Source of the DNA: Homarus americanus
Taxonomy: Eukaryota > Arthropoda > Malacostraca > Decapoda > Nephropidae
Reading direction: 5' to 3'
Assembly (NCBI RefSeq): GCF_018991925.1
Contig: NW_024736071.1
Location: 13,851,442 to 13,915,441, forward strand
DNA length: 64,000 nt
Notes under the pieces: generated by a model
Database searches by the model: none
What the model was told of the DNA's origin: nothing
What the model saw: only the letters and a program-made list of their open reading frames with translations
In this document: piece after piece, positions 1-12,524 of the stretch
Layout of the letters: each line of letters starts with the position of its first letter
Numbering within the stretch: position 1 is the stretch's first letter
Position numbers and translations under genes: made by a program

Positions 1-741
1 CAAAAGATAACATATTTACTCAGAAAACATTTTATCTAAAATTTGTATGTCTAATGCAAAATATATGATGTTTATATTCAAAATGATCATCAAATTATAA
101 GAATTCCAGCAATGTAAATTATATTCTGACCGGGTAATTTGTATGAATTTTATGAGCTAAAACAAATATCTTCAGTTAATAAAAAAAAAAAATATTCTTC
201 ACAGGGTAACAGATGGTCGGTCGGTCCCTCCCTCCCCCCCACCCCCCACCAACCGTCCCAAGGAGATGTGTGGGAAAACCAGAATACTGTATTTAACTTT
301 TTTGTAATAAATAATACCTCAAACTAAAGTTAGGATAATATAATTGACATTGCTGGATTCCTTGTAAGACCAGGAATATTTTGAATATAAATGTCATATA
401 TTTTGCACAAAAGATAACATATTTACTCAGAGAAAAAAATTTATCTAAAATTTGTATGTCTAATGCAAAATATATGTTTATATTCAAAATGATCACCAAA
501 TTATAAGAATTCCAGCAATGTAAATTATATTCTGGTCGGGTAATTTGTATGAATTTTATGAGCTAAAACAGGCAGTCAGGCAGGGTGGCAGGTGGGGCAA
601 ATCTAAAAATAGCGTCTGGAGCCGGACACTCACCGCGTATATGTGGAAAAAATCCGTGTTAAGTGAAAGTTCAGCTCTGGCGAGGCACCGCGTATATGAA
701 AAAACGCGTTAAGTGAAACCGCGTTAGGCGGGGTAATACTG
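1..741 (-). mobile_element. T1-type Tigger MITE relic with tandem hairpin units (left end outside window)
   Basis: Positions 590-741 match the transposase-side end of the T1 Tigger elements (compare 60480-60661) and finish in GGGGTAATACTG followed by TA, as expected for a TA-target pogo/Tigger terminus. Positions 1-560 hold no transposase. They consist of AT-rich units with a period near 407 bp (the word CAAAAGATAACAT recurs at 1 and 408). Each unit is an imperfect inverted repeat, seen complete in the second unit with arms at about 331-409 and 471-537. The same units fill the element at 40269-41862. No coding is visible. Confidence 0.7.
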
Positions 742-2959
<2,218 letters not shown>

Positions 2960-2995
2960 TTAACATCAGGGTGCAGGTCGTCCAGGTGTGGTGGG

Positions 2996-5044
2996 TAGGG
3001 GGCAGTGAAATTTTGCTCAAAGCTGCACTCTTCAGGCATTGTTCCTTATACATATCTAAGACTCCATGCCAAATTTGAAGCTGATATGTCGAGGTTTAGT
3101 CTGCCGCATTTTCTACTGAAATTTTTAAATTTACCTACAGTACTAGCCAAACAGCCGCTGTGGCGGTGCAATGTTCTGTTCAGTGTTTATCAACTTTTTT
3201 TTCATATCTCTTATTTCATTTAAGTTGTCTTGTTGCAGATGAGTATGGTGCTATGTCTATATTGATTATCAGCCTTTTCTCATTTCATTTCTCAATGTTG
3301 TGTTACTGTACTGTAATGTAGGGGAGACCTGGGTAAGTTGGCGCACTTGAAATTATTCAAATAGTTACCGTGAAGCAGTTCACACCGCAGGATCACCACG
3401 AGAAATGGAGTTCGAGGATGATGGTGAAAGATCATTATGTCATCATAGTTGAGCCTGGCAATGAATATCTCACACATGTGACTCCCAAGACTGGACACGG
3501 AAAGCAGATTGCCAAAACTATTCACGAGTTTTTGGTGGAGAAAAATCTAACCCAGCAGCCCATTGTGTGTGTTGGTTGTGATGGAACCAATGTAAATGTA
3601 GGATCAGAAAATGGAGTCATTCATCATCTTGAAATGTTACTTGGTCACCCGCTCCATTATTTCATATGTCAGCTTCACGGAAATGAGCTGCCTTTCCGCG
3701 CAGTTTTTTATCACTATATGGTAAACCAAGTGGTCCTGAGCATTGGCGTGGTCCCATTGGAAAGCAGATCAAGGAGTCTTTGTCTGAGCTTCCAGTTGTC
3801 GCCTTCCATCCAGTCAGTTTCCCTGATTTCCCTGTGTTTAATGATGAAGTGGAGAAAGATCTGTCCTGGGATCAGAAATACCTGTATAGGATTTGTAAAG
3901 GAGTTATCACAGGTGTTGTTGAAGATGACTTGGCTGCTATTGAGCCAGGTCCTCCCTGTGTGTCAAGGTGGAACACCTTATGGAGTAGAATCCTCAGGCT
4001 GTATGTAGCAACATCAAGACCCAGCCATGAGTTGAAAAGAATTGTCATTACAATAATAAAGTTCAGTGCTCCAATGTGGTTTTACATCAAGATACACCCT
4101 TACGTAACACACGGCTCAAGGAACGTATTCCAGTCCCTGCTATATATGAAACACCTGAATAGTGAGGAGGAGACGATAGTGAAGAAGGCTGTCCAGAGAA
4201 ATGCATACTTCGCCCACACAGATCAACTTCTTCTTGGTATGTGTGCAGATGAGGACATGACTGTTAGAGAAAAAGCTGTCTCAATGATAAGAAAAATTAG
4301 AGAGGAGAATCAGCAAAAGGAAGAATGCACTGGCAGATCTGAAGAGGAGGAGGAAGATTCTGATGATGCTGTTGACGAGAATTTGTTAAACTATACTGAT
4401 GAGGAGGGTAAAGATGGAGATGGGAATGAGGATGTGCCTCCTGTAGTCAACATGAGAAAGGTGGTGACTCCGAAACTAAAGTGGCAAGCAAAAAACTATC
4501 ATTCCATGATTAACTGGAGGAATGAACTCAAGACTGAGCCTCCTTACATTGCTTCTCTGTCAAATCTACAGGTTAATCACATTCTTGAGACACCATTAGT
4601 GGTGCCCAAGTGGCCAAACAGCACTCAGGCGGTCGAGAGAGGCATAAAAGTGATGACTGAATCTTGCACTGAAGTGACGGGATAAGAATCGAGAGATGGA
4701 TATATTAGGCAAAGATTATTGTCTAGGAAAATGATGCCAAGGATCCGCACAAAAAAGAATTTCAATATGAACTTGTAATGATTTTCTATACGGTGTACCT
4801 GTAAAATAACATGTGAATTAAATCGATGTCACCCATGTAAAATTTATCATTATCCTGGAAAACATTAAATGACACCTAATTTTTGGTATACACTAAAAGT
4901 TGACAAAAAGTCGTTCGCGATGCGGCAGGGTAAGTATGCATGAAATGGCATGAAATTTTGCACAGGTGTTTGTTACAGCCATACAAACGATGCCTGAAAA
5001 GTGCAGCCTGCAACTCAAATAAAAGTGTTTTTCCCTGCCCCCTA
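2996..5044 (+). mobile_element. hAT-like DNA transposon with 8-bp target duplication
   Basis: The element begins TAGGGGGCAG and ends CTGCCCCCTA. It is flanked by GTGGTGGG at 2988-2995 and again at 5045-5052. The interrupted sequence is recognisable because the intact T2 copy reads continuously through this point. Subterminal sequences are also inverted: GCACTCTTCAGGCAT near 3027 against ATGCCTGAAAAGTGC near 4990. An 8-bp duplication is typical of the hAT superfamily. Total length is 2049 bp. The coding part is on the + strand. Confidence 0.85.
3370..4779 (+). pseudogene. transposase of the hAT-like element, frameshifted
   Basis: Two overlapping frames (3370-4008 and 3780-4685) make up one degenerate transposase. 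The first contains a VGCDGTNVNVG block and a PLHYFICQLHGNELPFR block. A frame change near 3716 then moves the homology to the second frame, where a GPIGKQIKESL motif precedes the next long frame. That frame continues with CVSRWNTLWSRILRLYV and RNAYFAHTDQLLLGMC. An in-frame TAA at 4683-4685 interrupts the last block; the same frame runs on with RDGYIRQRLLSRK to a stop near 4779. I remember this block pattern from uncharacterised transposase-like proteins of aphids and Hydra. Assignment to hAT rests on the 8-bp target duplication rather than on a recognised catalytic triad. Confidence 0.75.
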
Positions 5045-5980
5045 GTGGTGGGTGTCCCGGAGCATTATCTAAAATTAGTAAAATCTTGAATGCAACCCCT
5101 TGTTGCAGACAGTACTCCTTGGCTCGTGGAATGAAAAAACTCGGGAACCAATCCTTAAACAGTACTAAGGTCATCCGTGCTTTCTTATTGCTGCGATAAA
5201 ACACTGGCAGTGTGTGCTTGCTGACATGTTTAAAAGCCCTGGGGTTCTCTGAATGATATATCATGAAGGGCTTTATCTTGAAACCAGCTACATTCCCCCA
5301 ACAGAAGTGTGATTCTGTCCTTGAATGCCTTGAATCCCGGCATGCTTTTCTCATCTTTGTGGATGTATGTCCGTTCTGGCATGCACTTCCAGAGAATAAG
5401 CCAGTTTCATCCACATTAAATATTTGCTCAGGCAAATAATTTCCCTCCACAATGACACGATTAGCTCCTTAAAAGCTTCGGCAACACCCACATCAGCACT
5501 TGCTGCCTCTCCACTCACCTTTACACTGTGCAAACTGGAGCATTTCTTAAACCTTTGTAACCACCCATGACTTGCTGTGAAGTTTTGGTCACACTCATCA
5601 CCTGCCTGCTCTTTCAGGCTTTCGAAAAGGCTTCTTGCCTTAGCCTGTATTGTTAGAAGGCTTAAGGGTACATGCTTTTGTATCTGATCTTCCATCCACA
5701 CCACAAGTAATTTTTCCATCTCATGAATAGGACCTTGTCCTTTTTTCGTTATTATCGTCCCCTTTATAGATGCTGATCCCTTCTCTACCTCAGGAATTCG
5801 TTCCTTGTTCTTCAAAATTGTCGATATCATCGAGTGAGAGAAGCCTAGGTCGCGTGAAATGGTTGCTACTGTTTTTTCATTTTCATATTGCATTATCTTC
5901 ATTTTCATCTCAAAAGTAATTGACTATCTCCTTTTCTTCTGAGCACCACCAGAACTCTCACTTTTACGCTTTCCAGCCAT
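5045..5980 (-). pseudogene. T2 Tigger transposase remnant, N-terminal half
   Basis: This is the remains of a pogo/Tigger transposase. The original start is at 5978-5980 (MAGKRKSESSGG). A TAG interrupts the frame near 5925, just before the helix-turn-helix. The next block (YENEKTVATISRDLGFSHS) is a psq-type helix-turn-helix, followed by the CENPB-type DNA-binding segment (LLTIQAKARSLFESL). Near 5450 the frame shifts, and the catalytic domain continues in another frame (IFNVDETGLF, then LLILDNAPGHPP). The protein stops at the hAT-like insertion, so the third aspartate and the C-terminus are absent here. Non-functional. Confidence 0.85.
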
Positions 5981-6250
5981 TCTAAAGGGAATTAGAAACA
6001 AAAATATTGTCAGTACACAGCGCGATCACTACCGACAACAACGACAGCCAAGCACCAACTGAGCGCGCTACGGCATAGACGCTGTACACCACGCGGCGAC
6101 CCAGCCCACGTGATGCTCTCGTATGGGACGGAAACTTTTCGGTTCTAGAAAATACGTACGGAGTTTGAAAATTTTTTGGTACGACTGAGGCGGTCATATG
6201 TCCGGATGGTTGTAGGTCGAGAAGGTCATAAGTCGAGGACTACCTCTCTG

Positions 6251-6577
6251 TGTGTGTCTGTGTGCGCGCGCGCAATGTTAGGTATTCGTCACTTCTGCTG
6301 GCAGACTACACTAACTGAGTTGGCAATTTTACTAACTTTAAATTTAGTTGAAGCTTTCAACATCACTCACAAGGGAACTTGAATGTTTAATCTGCAATCA
6401 GACATATTTAATTCAATAGAACACAGGTGTGTTCTCTCTCAATTTCAGATCTAGCAACATGACATGAGATACTAAGGGATACTAGAGTCTCGGCACTACT
6501 CGAGAGGAAAATGGAGTACTCAGGCGTACTGAAGCGGTGAGAACATGGACGTCTCAACTGGGGGACTTTTATAGCTA
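6251..6577. other. unassigned spacer
   Basis: A short TG/CG-rich run at about 6250-6280 is followed by about 300 bp without coding. The part around 6410-6577 resembles 47230-47440 (shared words such as AATCAGACATAT, and a similar run up to TAGCTA), so it belongs to an older repeat that served as target for the MITE at 6578-7166. Confidence 0.5.
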
Positions 6578-7166
6578 CAGTAAAACCTTGATTAACCGAC
6601 CCTCGATTAACTGACTTTCGGATTAACCGTCAATCCCGAACCTGTGCCCGGTCACTGACCTACATTGGGGCCTGGGGGGCGATAATGTAATAATAATAAT
6701 GATAATAATAATGGTAATAAAGAACCGTAAAGAAATGCAAAAATGAAAACAAATCAAGAGTGAGAAACAATATACCTGTATGTATGTTGTGTTGTCAATA
6801 GTAAGAGAAACAATTGAGACCCTGCAATTGTGTGTAAATGAGGCAGAAAGTCAGATCAGCAACCTAGGACTTGGTCACAATTTTTGTGATGACATATGTT
6901 CTTTGACTTTTCCATTTTTTATTCACGGTTTCTGTGCTGGTTCATATTTATTTACTAAAGTGGTTAATATTTTAAAGCAAATTCTATTGAAATATGAATG
7001 GCAAATGAACAAAAATGAATAGAGGGAATGAAATGAGGTAGGTTAGGGAAAGGTACTTTGAAAATGTATGTTTTATTTCCGTAGTCTTTATGTACTATTA
7101 ACCGACCTTTTGGATTATCCGTCGGCCCCTTCCCCCATATGTGGTCGGTTAATCGAGGTTTTACTG
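6578..7166. mobile_element. TA-target MITE (Tigger/pogo-like termini)
   Basis: Left end CAGTAAAACCTTGATTAACC; right end, read inverted, CAGTAAAACCTCGATTAACC: one mismatch in 20. TA flanks it at 6576-6577 and 7167-7168. The 589-bp body has no transposase. The homologous unoccupied site near 47440 confirms both borders. Confidence 0.93.
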
Positions 7167-7281
7167 TACATGTTTTATGGGCTATTGAGTGTAATATGAA
7201 TCGTCTGATTTTATGTTAACTAACATGTACGACCGTGGTCAGTACATTGAATTAGCTTAATCGGTGATGTCACAACATACA

Positions 7282-7330
7282 TTGGCAGATTGTTCCAAGA
7301 GTTCACAACTCTCACTCCGAAAAAGTTTGC
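7282..7330 (-). repeat. short CR1-like LINE fragment
   Basis: The words GCAGATTGTTCCAAGAG and CTCACTCCGAAAAAGTTTGCC match the minus-strand LINE at about 31684-31732. It is fused directly to the RNase H-type LINE that follows. Confidence 0.6.
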
Positions 7331-8343
7331 CCATCCACATAATCATTACCTTCAAGAATCTTGCCAGCGTTGCACTCGAGCTATTGAGAGTCTTGGGTCA
7401 CACGTTGTGTGGTGCTGACCGAGGAACACTGGTATATCTACCACATGCTAGTTAGACCCAAACTGAATTATGGGTGTGAGGTGTACTCCTCAGCCACAGA
7501 AGCTAGACTCAATACACTGAACTCAATTCAAATGCTGGGGTGTGCCTGGCGACTGGTGCCTTAATTCCAAGTCTACTAGTTGATGCTGATGAGCCACCCC
7601 TTGATTTTTTATGTCAGTTTCTCCAGATCCATTATTGGTATCGTCTACACTTACTTTCGCAATCTGTAACCAACACTTGTGTAGTTGATGAAACGATGTC
7701 CCCTCACTACACTCATCACCCGAGCTTCCCACGACCCTTTGGCTTCAGGGTAAGGGAGGTTGTGAGTTTTCTTTGCCTCCCTCCTGTTCAGATATGCCTC
7801 ATGCGGTTCCCTAGTGCTGCTCAGTGGGTTTTCCCTGAAGTTCAAGTTTGTCAGTATTTTAACAAAAGGAAGGACTTGCTCCCTCCCTGTGTTGTTCATT
7901 CTCCTTTTTTAGAGCATGCCTCCTCTCACAGAGCGACTATCCTTGTTTACACCGACGGCTCTAAGTCAGTTGCAGTTGTGGGTTTTGGAGTACTTTCAGA
8001 GCGACTATCCTTGTTTACACCGACGGCTCTAAGTCAGTTGCAGTTGTGGGTTTTGGAGTAATCTTTCTTTAATTCTGTCGGGACAGAAGTGTCCCCACCA
8101 TGGTGTCTATTTTTACAGCAAAGCTTTCGGGTATTTTACTTGCCCTCAAGATTATTTTTACTCAAACTCATCGTGATTTTAAAATTTTTAGCAATTCTCG
8201 TAGTGCTCTCCAGGCCTTAGCGTGTGTATCATCACCCCATCCATTAGTTAAATTTTACAGTGGATGTTTTTCATCCAACGTCGGGGCCGCAAAGTCAGAT
8301 TTTGCTGGGTTCTGGCCCATGTGGAGAAGGGGAATGAGTGTGC
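7331..8343 (+). pseudogene. non-LTR retrotransposon 3' fragment with RNase H domain
   Basis: This is the C-terminal part of a LINE polyprotein from an RNase H-bearing clade (I/R1-like; clade not resolved). Recognisable pieces in changing frames are the post-RT block (LLRVLGHTLCGADRGTL; SLLVDADEPPLDFLC) and the RNase H start ATILVYTDGSK. The latter half reads FTAKLSGILLALKIIF, then FKIFSNSRSALQAL. A 68-bp tandem duplication (7929-7996 and 7997-8064) repeats the TDGS segment and breaks the frame. The sequence stops abruptly at about 8343, where the DIRS inverted repeat begins, inside the block that would hold the last RNase H acidic residue. Confidence 0.8.
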
Positions 8344-8509
8344 TAATCCCTAGCAATAACTTGCCAGGCCAACATACAGGCAATTAAAACCTCTAATAAT
8401 TACTTAATAAGTAATATTAGGACACTTTGCTTCCTGGCATTTAATTGCAATTGTCGAAACCCCCTCCATCACCCCCCATCGCACGCACTGCCACCTTCAT
8501 CTCTTGCCT
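8344..8509 (+). repeat. left inverted terminal repeat of DIRS-like element
   Basis: Matches the reverse complement of about 10888-11057, from TAGCAATAAC through the ATTAAGTAATATTAGGA region to CTTCATCTCTTGCC. Confidence 0.75.
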
Positions 8510-8935
8510 GGCGATTACAGCTATAAGTAAACACAATGTAGAGCTCTGCGAATTTGTGTTATAATTGCTGAAATACTAAGCTCCGCAAGGATTTTATATA
8601 CGGTATTTGTACTTATTAGCACAGTGATGAAGTAGAGTGACTTTTATTTTGTTATGTCTCAATTATTGTAATTGGGACAATTTCTTATACGATCTCTGGT
8701 CAGTCATGGCGACAACAACACGTATTCTTTGTGAAGTCGTTTAGATCGATGTGACTATCCCTTGCTTTTAAGTCACTCGGTGAATGTCGCTGCGCCCTCC
8801 CGGGCTCGTCTTCACTGAAAGAGAATTTGTGAATATATCTATTTCTATATACTATATATATGTAGACTGTTTACAGTTTTCTTTGTCCCAATTATTCACG
8901 TGCTAGTATGAATGCCATGTCTGTCTTTCTTCCTA

Positions 8936-9281
8936 CAGTGGGGTATGCTATAACGAACGGATCCTACTACGAATATTCCTATAACGAACGGTTTTACCTA
9001 TACAATTGAGAATGCTATAACGAACGAAACTCCTACAACGAACATTATTTAATTTTTTTTTTTTTTTGCTAATTTATTGTTTTTTTATTACAAGTATTAA
9101 TGATTTTCTTTATTTCAGGGGTTTAGATGCATATTTATGCACTTTTTTACAATTTTATATTATATTTTTCAGTGTTAAGTGGTTGTATTTGGGGCCTGGA
9201 ACGGATTAATCCTATAACGAACAAATGCTATAACGAACAAGGTTCTAGAACCAATTAGATTCGTTATAGCATACCCCACTG
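8936..9281. mobile_element. TA-target MITE (346 bp) inside the DIRS 5' region
   Basis: Left end CAGTGGGGTATGCTATAACG, identical to the inverted right end, with TA at 8934-8935 and 9282-9283. The word CTATAACGAAC recurs internally several times. The other DIRS copy has the empty site at 56388-56389. Confidence 0.95.
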
Positions 9282-10029
9282 TATTCTTATGTTCGTTCAC
9301 AAAAAACCTTTGGGCTTCTCCCCTCGGTTTTCTTATATTATAATTAAAATTGCCCTCAGCATAAATACCAGATTTGAGTTTTTCTCTTCATAACTTTATT
9401 TTTTATGTCCTCAGTAGCGGGTTCAGTCTTTCCAGGCGAACTTTAGCAAGGCTGCTAGGCTTAGCGTTCCTTCCGGAATGCTGACCTCCCGGTCTTCCTA
9501 GCAATCTAGAGTTATGTTGAAATGGACTTTGCATCCTTATATAGGTTATATGACAACAATTCAGGGTGGAATTTTCAACCCAATAAATATTGCTAGAGTA
9601 ATCGTGAACGATGTTGCCAATAAAGCGCTATGTTAGCGGCTCAGCACTGTCAATCCTGCCGGGTGATAGTGCGCACGTAGAGATTCTCGCTTAAGTTAGT
9701 ACTTGGGGGATAATGTCTGTGCCCCTGATTGGCAACAAATAGAGATCTTGATATTTCCTCTAAATAAAACGTTCTAAATGAAATTATTTTATGTAAAAAA
9801 AGAAAATTAAAAAATTTCATTGAGCTAAGGGATACTTGAGATTAGAGTCGGGAGAGAGATACGTCATGGTGAGTTACTTGTTTATAATTGTCGACAATTG
9901 CATCTTATAAATCAGCGTTGGTTGACCCTCTGCCTTGGGATTTTAATGTTACTTTGAACCCAAGGATTTATTAAATGCTAAGATCGTCCTTTTTCATTCA
10001 GAGACCCCCTTGGCCTAAGGGAATCCCAC

Positions 10030-10560
10030 CTTGGTCTCTGTAAAAAGTTACTAAATTTCTTATGGGGCCTAATTACAATATAAATCTGAATAGGGATAAA
10101 TTACTACAGAAGGCAGCCTTCCTTCTAGCATTAACAACAGGTATGAGAATAAGTGAACTGATTTCAGTTTCCTATAATCCATCATTATTGGTATTTTCTG
10201 AGTAGGATGTTACTCTCTTTCCTACGGAGATCCTAAGAAAAATGAAAGGGAAGATTTCCAAGCTCTACCTATTAGGATAAAATGTCTAATGGATGAGACA
10301 AGGGTTCCTCATATATTGTGCCCAGTTAAAAATCTTCAAGAATGGTTATCCAGATTCCCTAATTGAGGCCCTATGTTTTCTCATTCAGGGATGGTAAGAA
10401 ATTGTCTTCTAGTCAAATGACAAAATCTTTATCTCAATTAGTGAATCAAGCAGACTCTGGCAAGAAATTTTTCTCACATAACACGAGGAAATACGCAAGG
10501 TCTGTGGCCTTTCTGCGGCATATGAGCCTCAGTTAGATCAAGGAAATGGGCTTTTGGGGA
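10030..10560 (+). pseudogene. DIRS tyrosine recombinase, C-terminal remnant
   Basis: A decayed recombinase reads across several stops. It contains FLLALTTGMRISELISVS, which holds the first catalytic arginine in its usual TG-R-SEL setting, and later FFSHNTRKYARSVAFLRHM, which holds the H-x-x-R pair. Between them are a CPVKNL-like block and a SSSQMTKSLSQLV block typical of DIRS recombinases. The expected catalytic tyrosine region (GFWGSSSS and onward) ends in stop codons. No start is present and the gene is not functional. Confidence 0.75.
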
Positions 10561-10887
10561 TCTTCTTCATCACCATAATAAAGTGAGTATCCTAATTGAG
10601 ATATGTAAATTAACATTTTACCTTCCGGTAAATGTTCTTAATTTTGGAAATATTCTACACGATTTATAATCATAATCTGGACCTAAGTTAGCGGAGCCTT
10701 GTATGCAAGTCACCTCCCTCTCCACCTCCTGCTCAGGTATTCAAAGGTAAGCGTCACATTCTTGATTGAACAAAAAGCCGTTTTTTTTTTCTAAAAAACT
10801 GTTTTTGTGATATGACCCAGAATGCGACGCTGATAACCCACCCATCTCCACCCCTCGAGAGTTGACTTTTTTTTACTGCTTGCTCTA

Positions 10888-11057
10888 GGGCAAGAGATGA
10901 AGGTGGCAGTGCGTGCGATGGGGGGTGAAGGAGAGGGTTTCGACAATTGCAATTAAATGCCAGGTAGCGACGTGTCCTCCTAATATTACTTATTAAGTAA
11001 TTATTAGATGTTTTAATTGTCTGTTTGTTGGCCTGGCGCGTTATTGCTAGGCATTAA
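10888..11057 (-). repeat. right inverted terminal repeat of DIRS-like element
   Basis: Inverted partner of 8344-8509. It lies within a larger hairpin formed by the perfect inverted pair at about 10806-10830 and 11076-11100. Confidence 0.7.
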
Positions 11058-11100
11058 CATACCTAGGTTAAAGCTAAGCGTCGCATTCTGGGTCATATCA

Positions 11101-11997
11101 CAAAAAGTGGTCTTTTATTTTATTTTTTAATGAGCAAAAAAATAATTTTATGGTTTTGTTACAAAAATTATAACTCTACCTGAAGCCTATCGAGCTTATA
11201 TATACAGTAATAGAATTAGAAACATTTGAACTATACTTACATGATACAACGAAGGTCTAATTTAGGTATCGAGTTTATTTAATGAAATACAACTGACATC
11301 TACATGTTTCTTTTCCCTAATATAATATCTAATTGTAAAAGGATAATACAGAGAAGAATGTACAATAGTGAAAGACATAACTGTTGTAAATAACATTAAT
11401 GTGTATATTGGAGAGTTGGACTATGGTACTGGTAATGGATCGGTACTGTACAGGTTTAAACAAGTACTAACAAGCTGCCAGCCTGCCACTACTTGAGCAG
11501 CTCACTGTCCAGAGTTAGTGAGCATCTGTGTCTTATTGGGTGAGGTTCTGTCTACAGCTGTCTCATGTGGAATGAAATGTGAACTGTGTATAGGAAATCA
11601 GAGCAAATTATCAACAGAGCTGAAAATGTCAGAGAAAGAAAACAGCAGTTATGGCTCAATTTAAAGATGTAGAGGTTCAAATCATATTATTTTTTAAATC
11701 ATCCATGACATTGCTGAAAATACACCTAATACTGATGAATCTGCATACATGAGTAAATTGGCCAATTATCAATCCAACCAGAATTTTTTTTATGTAATAA
11801 AATCCTACATTTAGACTGCAACAAAACCACAACACCAACTTCTTGGCGGGGTGGCCTTTATGGTTCAACTCTGATGTCAAAATTAGCAACAAATGTGTTA
11901 AATGTACAGTAGCTAAAGCAACTATCTGTGCAGGTGGGGTTTAACATGGTCCAAAATTTTACGTGCGACTAATGACAGCCCTCATATACCAATACTA
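11101..11997. other. intergenic, no recognised feature
   Basis: AT-rich sequence without a convincing reading frame. I see no splice-bounded coding block and no transposon terminus until the T3 MITE begins at 11998. Confidence 0.5.
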
Positions 11998-12524
11998 CAG
12001 TTGTCCCTCGGTTAACGAACACAATTCTTTCCAAAGGGTCGTTTGTTAACCGTATCCATTGTTTCAATGGTATATTGGGTAATTGGTTCCAGCTCACCGA
12101 AAACTACATAAAAAGTAAAAAAAAAATTGCAGTAAAGTACACTTACTTTGAGGTGTGTATATAGAAGGTTCCTGGTTGATGATAATGATGATGGGAATTA
12201 GAAGTGGGGGTGGAGGAGAAGGGAGAAGAGAAGGATGTGGGGATGGAGAAATCACCTTTCAGGGGACCCATGCTTGATGCCGCCATTTCACCAATAAAAT
12301 TTTAAGTTCACTAGGTGTAATTCAAGATTATTTTATTTAAATCAACACTGCTCTGTGCTATGTATTATCAATATGTTAACTAAATTTCAGAATGACCAAT
12401 AATTTCAATGAAAAATGCAAAAATATTCAAGACACCAACAAAATAGATGTTCACTCCACTGTCAACAAAGCCCAACTGGCGCCTTGTGGCTGAGCCAAGC
12501 GTCTGATGGGTGTACAAAAAACTA

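Larger units (their letters stand above)
2960..6250 (-). mobile_element. T2 Tigger copy, broken by piggyBac and hAT-like insertions
   Basis: Positions 2964-2995 and 5045-6250 are two pieces of one Tigger copy and align with consecutive parts of the fuller copy at 12525-14947 (13682-13720 and onward). The piece left of 2960, which would encode the transposase C-terminus, is replaced by the piggyBac element. The hAT-like element at 2996-5044 separates the two pieces. The outer end near 6250 still shows the T2 terminal words (CATAAGTCGAGGAC) and ends in CTG, but the next bases are TG rather than TA. Confidence 0.8.
8344..11100 (+). mobile_element. DIRS-like retrotransposon, internally deleted
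   Basis: The inverted repeats at 8344-8509 and about 10888-11057 are about 90% alike over 165 bp (shared word CACCCCCCATCGCACGCACT). They enclose a non-coding 5' region (about 8570-9900) and the end of a tyrosine recombinase gene. Inverted termini plus a tyrosine recombinase instead of an integrase define the DIRS order. The gag, RT and RNase H parts are missing here; they survive in part in the minus-strand copy at 51525-53037, whose 5' region (55812-56660) matches 8640-9880 in inverted orientation. A further perfect inverted pair, AGCGTCGCATTCTGGGTCAT, lies at about 10806-10830 and 11076-11100, so the exact right border is uncertain. Confidence 0.75.
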
